Shown here in pieces: positions 60,169 to 64,000 of a stretch of DNA of 64,000 nucleotides. The stretch's first letter is position 1. Every line of letters starts with the position of its first letter. The DNA lies in contig NZ_JAQGCZ010000008.1 of NCBI RefSeq assembly GCF_027706845.1, forward strand, positions 124,001 through 188,000, in the 5' to 3' direction. Both the position numbers and the translations under genes were made by a program. This DNA comes from Mycolicibacterium sp. BiH015. GTDB lineage: Bacteria > Actinomycetota > Actinomycetes > Mycobacteriales > Mycobacteriaceae. The notes beneath the pieces are model-generated. The model saw only the letters and a list, made by a program, of their open reading frames with translations. It made no database searches and had not been told where the DNA came from.

Positions 60169-61625
60169 CGCTCCCTCTTGCCCTTCTCATCGATTTTTTT
60201 GATGAGTTCTTGGCGTTTTCTGAGTGCTTCACGCGCTTGCACCTCGTTGGTGTCCTTCGATTGATAGAGGTACTCGGCGAGTCGTTTACTAGTGCCTTCT
60301 TCGAGGAGTTCCTCGACAACGCTGCTTGAGGGCGCTGTGCCCATTAGGTACTCGTAAACGTCGTCCATGGTGAACCCAAAGACCTGCCTGTCCAGTGGGG
60401 GTCGCATCCCGGTGCTGCTACGCGCGTCGAGCACCTTCAGTTCAGTGCGGTCGAAGCTAGCCAGCACCATCGGCGAGTGGGTTGTCACGATGAACTGAAC
60501 GTTCGGGAGCGCCCGCCGTAACCGCGGGACGATAGCGCGTTCCAACTCGGGGTGGAGGTGAAGACCGATCTCATCTATCAGCACTATGCCGGTCACCTCG
60601 GCGGGGTCCGTCGACGGCCTGCGCCCTTTGCGTTTCCCTGCCTCGTGCCATGCGACGCACAGGTCGGCCAACCAGGCCATGGTTGATCGGAATCCGTCGG
60701 GAAGGTCGATGGCCTCGACGACGGCATCACCGCGCTCGAAGGTGAAGGGCGGGCCGCTAATAACTCCGATCTCGTCTGAGGTGAGAATCAAAGGAACTAG
60801 CCGTTCCAGCAAACGCATCGCATCGCGCGAACCGTCGGCGTCGGCGAGTATGGCCGCAGCGGAGGCTATCTCTGTCAGAGGCTCGAATAGGCTCAACTGA
60901 CGTTGGACAATTGGGAGCAATGGGGAGCGCGTTTGTTTGCCTGGTGCGAGGTTGCGCGTGGCGCCGTAGGAAACCAACACCTGGTCCCGCAATTTTCGCC
61001 ACGTCAGCTGCATCCCGTTGTAATCCGGGTGCTCGCGCAGTGCAGTTTCGTCGATTCCGATGTCGGAAAACGGCAGTGCAAGCCACCTTCGAGACGCCCC
61101 CTGCCGCACGACGGCAGTTATAAGTGCGTCACACACAGTGTCGGACGCGCGCCTCGACATGCGGGTCAGCCTCCCCCTGCCGAGGTCTGTCGCGAGCTCG
61201 TTGCCGAGCAGAATGAGGCAGACCGCCTGTAAGATGCTGCTCTTACCGGCCCCGTTGGTTCCTGCAATACATGCCCAGTGCCCGGTGAGCTCGGACTCTC
61301 CCTCGAAATATACGTCGAGTCGCTCGAAGCTCTTGAAATTACGAATGTTGATTGACTCCACGAGTATCGGACCTTGAGCCGTTTGCCACTCCTCGTCGGT
61401 GGCAAACTTGCCCTTGCGATCGTCCAACTCGATCAGCCGCTCAAGGGAGACTCTCCGCAGCGGCGAGCTGGCAATTTTCTGAAGTCGCCGGCGCCGCGCG
61501 GACAAGTAGATTCGGCGGCCGATGTAGTACGTAAGTACGCCCAGGAAGAAAGACACCACTCCAGGGATCGCCTGCACGACCGGGTCAGGGGTCCGCGCGA
61601 ACCACTCCGCGAGGCGATCGAGCAT
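60165..61625 (-). CDS. ptuA: PtuA-like ATPase with N-terminal membrane segment (Septu)
   Basis: 486 residues. SMC-like ABC ATPase: Walker A AGTNGAGKSS at 121-130 after ESINIRNFKSFERLDVYFEG, Walker B GIVLIDEIGLHLHPE at 346-360, H-loop TTHSP at 381-385. This order, followed by an HNH nuclease gene, defines Septu (PtuA/PtuB). Unlike typical PtuA, about 85 residues precede the ATPase and hold one hydrophobic helix (about 20-40, IPGVVSFFLGVLTYYIGRRI) and a basic stretch (ARRRRLQK), so the complex may sit on the membrane. Base composition is less GC-rich than eccE and the T4SS genes, which suggests later insertion. Confidence 0.85.
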   Translation of the reverse strand: MLDRLAEWFARTPDPVVQAIPGVVSFFLGVLTYYIGRRIYLSARRRRLQKIASSPLRRVSLERLIELDDRKGKFATDEEWQTAQGPILVESINIRNFKSFERLDVYFEGESELTGHWACIAGTNGAGKSSILQAVCLILLGNELATDLGRGRLTRMSRRASDTVCDALITAVVRQGASRRWLALPFSDIGIDETALREHPDYNGMQLTWRKLRDQVLVSYGATRNLAPGKQTRSPLLPIVQRQLSLFEPLTEIASAAAILADADGSRDAMRLLERLVPLILTSDEIGVISGPPFTFERGDAVVEAIDLPDGFRSTMAWLADLCVAWHEAGKRKGRRPSTDPAEVTGIVLIDEIGLHLHPELERAIVPRLRRALPNVQFIVTTHSPMVLASFDRTELKVLDARSSTGMRPPLDRQVFGFTMDDVYEYLMGTAPSSSVVEELLEEGTSKRLAEYLYQSKDTNEVQAREALRKRQELIKKIDEKGKRER

Positions 61626-61890
61626 TGCACGAGCGTATTACAGCTATCCTCAGCGTTCGGAGTGAGTTGCCATTCGAGTGCTTGCGGATCAATCTATCGG
61701 GTCGTCCAACTTGAAGGTCCGCTATCGGGGCGTCACCATTGTCACACGTTAGGTATTGCAGCGACTAATGCTGGGAACGCTGGGCGACGTTGTGATTGGC
61801 CGGGGTTACGTATAGCGGAGCTGGCCTGCTGTTCCGCGCGGCGATCAAAGGTTGAAAATGAACAACGCACTGGAGACCACCTCCAACCCC
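61626..61890. other. Junction between eccE and the Septu pair
   Basis: 265 bases, clearly more AT-rich than eccE, without a supported gene. It probably contains the leftward Septu promoter. In an undisturbed locus eccE and the T4SS genes would be close together, so this is one edge of the defence insertion. Confidence 0.45.
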
Positions 61891-63612
61891 TCACCCCGTC
61901 CAGGCCTGCTCCTGCCGGAACGCGACGATCGCAACGTCGAGGTTGTACTTGCCGGCAGTGACGCGCACGGTCTCGCGGGTCTTCTGTTCGAAGAGCATGT
62001 CGGGGGCGGGCCCGCGATCATGCCGACTCAAACTGATGACCGTGCGCGATAATCCGGCCGGTGGGGCGTTGCGGGCGCGGTCGTTGACGATGATGGTCGG
62101 CACGAACTCCAGCGGCTGGCGGCCGGCGACGACGGTGATGTTGGGCTGCGACAACGACTCCCAGCGGCGAGGGTCGGCGGCGTAGATGGCGATGCGCTCC
62201 CCCACCGCGGCGGCGCGGATCAGCAGTTGTCGTATGTAGAAGTCGGAGGTGTCCATCACGATCCGCGTCGTGCGCTGCGGATCGGTGAGGGCGAGCATGA
62301 TCATGTCGTCGCGCTGGATCGGCGGAACGGCGAGGCCGTTGTCGCGCGCGGCGGCGCCGACGAGGATCCCGGTGGGTCCGATGGGGATGGCGAGCGCGGC
62401 GGGATCGTCGAGAGGCCGTGCAGGCAGGGTGATTCGGGGCCGCGCGGTCGGGGCGGCGCGCAACGCCGCGGCGGCCTGATCCCCGGGCAGGGTGTTGAGG
62501 TTCAGCGTCGGTGGCTGCTGCGGCCGCTGCGGGTCGTTAGTGCGCACCAGCGCCGACACCAGGACCGGCCCACCCCCGTCAGGGTGCACGCGGCGCCTTT
62601 TAGTCAGCATGGTCACCTGCACGACGTCGTCAGTGCGCAGCGCCCACATCTGCTGCAGCGAGGCGGTGGTGATGTCTTCGGGTGAGAAGAAGTACGTCGT
62701 CAGAAAGCCGGGGTGCCCGTTGACGCGTCGCCACCCGACATCCACCGAACCGGTTGCGGCGCTGCGCGTCTGGGAGCCGCCATGATCCGCACGCGCGCCG
62801 ACCAGCTGCGGAATAGGCGCGTCCGCGTCAGAGAAGTCGTCGACCTCAGGCTCGGGCGGCTCGGGGGCGTCGGCCAGTCCCGCGCCCAACCGATCCAACG
62901 CCGCGTCAAGTTCCTCAGCGGTCAGCGCCGCGGCGCGAATCTGATTCTGCTGCAGCGCGTTGATGATCCGTTCGGTGGCGGCCGCGGCCGCGGCCCCGAT
63001 CGAGCGGCGGTACGACAGCGCGGCCACCGAGTCGGCCAGGTCAAGACGCACGATGAGATGGGTGTCGCGGTGCCCCGCGGCGGCCCGGTCGGCCAACAGG
63101 GTGGAGTACAGCGGCGGGTAACCCTCGCCGCGGCGGACGCGATAGCCCGAGGACACCACGTCGATGCCCGCCAGCTTCAACCCTCCCGGCTGGTCGAGCA
63201 GCCCGGTGAGCACCTTCAGCGGTAACACGTTGGTGGACAACGACACTGTCGAGCCGCGCAGGAACGTCGGCGTGTACGCCTTGCCGAACACCCGCACCAT
63301 CGTGACGGCTTCGTACTCGTCAACACGCACACCGCACACCAGGTCGCCCTGGCTGATGTCCACCGCCGCGGCAGCCGGCACGGGACGTCGGCGGCCCCGC
63401 CGCCACCGCATCAGCGCCGCCATCCACCCCGCGACGTTGCGGCGGTGCACCGTGACCACCATCAGCGGCAGCGCGCCGACGGTGATGGCCGCGGCGGGCC
63501 ACCACTGGAAACGGGCGGGCGGCAGAAGGATTAGCGCGGCGATCGCGATGACTTCGGCGGTCAGCACGACCGGCAGCGCCATCCGCACACCCAGGGTGCG
63601 TTGCTTACTCAT
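61891..63612 (-). CDS. eccE: EccE, ESX membrane component
   Basis: 573 residues. Two N-terminal membrane helices (12-31 and 37-54, LPVVLTAEVIAIAALILLPP and WWPAAAITVGALPLMVVTVH) are followed by a large extracytoplasmic domain, the EccE pattern. EccE lies on the edge of the type VII secretion membrane complex. The gene follows mycP by ten bases, the conserved mycP-eccE order. There is a Pro/Glu-rich stretch near 246-262 (DAPEPPEPEVDDF). The length is within the family range (about 460-580). Confidence 0.88.
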   Translation of the reverse strand: MSKQRTLGVRMALPVVLTAEVIAIAALILLPPARFQWWPAAAITVGALPLMVVTVHRRNVAGWMAALMRWRRGRRRPVPAAAAVDISQGDLVCGVRVDEYEAVTMVRVFGKAYTPTFLRGSTVSLSTNVLPLKVLTGLLDQPGGLKLAGIDVVSSGYRVRRGEGYPPLYSTLLADRAAAGHRDTHLIVRLDLADSVAALSYRRSIGAAAAAATERIINALQQNQIRAAALTAEELDAALDRLGAGLADAPEPPEPEVDDFSDADAPIPQLVGARADHGGSQTRSAATGSVDVGWRRVNGHPGFLTTYFFSPEDITTASLQQMWALRTDDVVQVTMLTKRRRVHPDGGGPVLVSALVRTNDPQRPQQPPTLNLNTLPGDQAAAALRAAPTARPRITLPARPLDDPAALAIPIGPTGILVGAAARDNGLAVPPIQRDDMIMLALTDPQRTTRIVMDTSDFYIRQLLIRAAAVGERIAIYAADPRRWESLSQPNITVVAGRQPLEFVPTIIVNDRARNAPPAGLSRTVISLSRHDRGPAPDMLFEQKTRETVRVTAGKYNLDVAIVAFRQEQAWTG

Positions 63613-63622
63613 CGCGGACTCC

Positions 63623-64000
63623 TCATGACATCCGCCGGCGCACCCCGGCGACCGCGGCGACGACGGCGGCCAGGACTAGCACCGCCGCCCCACCAATGAG
63701 CGCCATGTTGCGGGGCCGCAGGTCCGGTCCCGCAGGCGGGGGCGGCACGTACAGGTCGGTGGTGAGCCGCTCGACAGGCTTGGCGTCACCGACGGCCACA
63801 TCGAAGGTCAGTGCGGCGACCGGGTCGACGACCCCGAAGCCGACCTGGTTGTCGACGCCGCGCGGCGGATTGTGCGCGGTCTCGGTGATACGCCGCATCA
63901 CCTGGCGCGCAGTCAGTTCCGGATACTTGGCCCGCACCAGCGACACCACCCCGGTGACGTAGGCGGCCGAGAAACTGGTGCCCCAGAAGTTGTTGCCCAG
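63623..64000 (-). CDS. mycP: MycP mycosin protease (partial, N-terminal part off window)
   Basis: The frame is open to the right edge. The visible C-terminal part contains the catalytic serine block NNFWGTSFSAAYVTGVVSLV at once from the edge, then PELTARQVMRRITETAHNPP and DNQVGFGVVDPVAALT, a Pro linker and a C-terminal membrane helix (ALIGGAAVLVLAAVVAAVAG) with RRRMS at the end. MycP is the subtilisin-like protease that clips ESX substrates and stabilises the type VII complex. Asp and His of the triad would be to the right of the window. Confidence 0.93.
   Translation of the reverse strand: MGNNFWGTSFSAAYVTGVVSLVRAKYPELTARQVMRRITETAHNPPRGVDNQVGFGVVDPVAALTFDVAVGDAKPVERLTTDLYVPPPPAGPDLRPRNMALIGGAAVLVLAAVVAAVAGVRRRMS

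Overview
The window is high-GC actinobacterial DNA whose gene content points to a large conjugative plasmid (or a plasmid-derived island) of a Mycobacterium-type host. The basis is: type VII secretion (ESX) genes eccA, eccE and the 3' end of mycP at the right; a block of actinobacterial type IV secretion (T4SS) genes interleaved with them; a MobF relaxase-helicase with a candidate oriT hairpin; a ParB-like protein; and many toxin-antitoxin pairs, decayed genes and an IS110 element. No rRNA or tRNA gene, no CRISPR array and no recognisable replication initiator or ParA was seen.

Layout. 0-9.4 kb is accessory DNA with much decay: a partial FAD oxidoreductase at the left edge, relics of a short-chain dehydrogenase and a Ser/Thr kinase, a membrane protein with a duplicated domain, a 764-residue WXG100-like protein, a zeta-toxin relic, a broken phytoene-desaturase-like flavoprotein, and an LLM-oxidoreductase relic abutting an IS110-family element. 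9.4-13.8 kb carries a RES-type and a zeta-type toxin-antitoxin pair with palindromic operators, a DUF4226-like protein and an Excalibur lipoprotein candidate. 14.1-19.8 kb looks like a small catabolic module: DAPG-hydrolase-like protein, alpha/beta hydrolase, FAD dehydrogenase, and two TetR regulators each next to a palindrome. 19.8-26.8 kb holds more small toxin-antitoxin-like genes, an Xre/nucleotidyltransferase pair, a methyltransferase, a DUF2637-like membrane protein and a diguanylate cyclase.

26.9-35 kb: a receptor Ser/Thr kinase whose extracellular part looks like an iron-siderophore-type solute-binding protein, a lipoprotein, folD preceded by what reads as a ZTP riboswitch, a frameshifted unknown gene, and an exonuclease-BRCT-zinc-ribbon protein bracketed by a 114-bp direct repeat. 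35.5-42.7 kb is the plasmid maintenance and establishment part: ParB-like, NrdH-like redoxin, DnaB-N-like protein, and two genes preceded by an almost identical 314-bp leader, then the candidate oriT. 42.7-45.5 kb is the relaxase.

45.5-64 kb is transcribed leftward. Reading with transcription: mycP and eccE, then an inserted Septu-like defence pair (PtuA-like ATPase with a predicted membrane anchor, PtuB-like HNH nuclease), a WXG100-like small protein, VirD4-like coupling ATPase, small membrane proteins, TcpC-like protein, pilin-like and TcpE-like proteins, VirB4-like ATPase, VirB6-like channel and eccA, followed by a two-gene cassette of unknown membrane proteins next to the relaxase. Tight spacing and ATGA overlaps suggest co-transcription of the T4SS set. 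The expected model, known from mycobacterial plasmids of the pRAW kind, is that relaxase-DNA is handed to the T4SS via VirD4 while the ESX system is also required for transfer; the rest of the ESX genes should lie to the right of the window.
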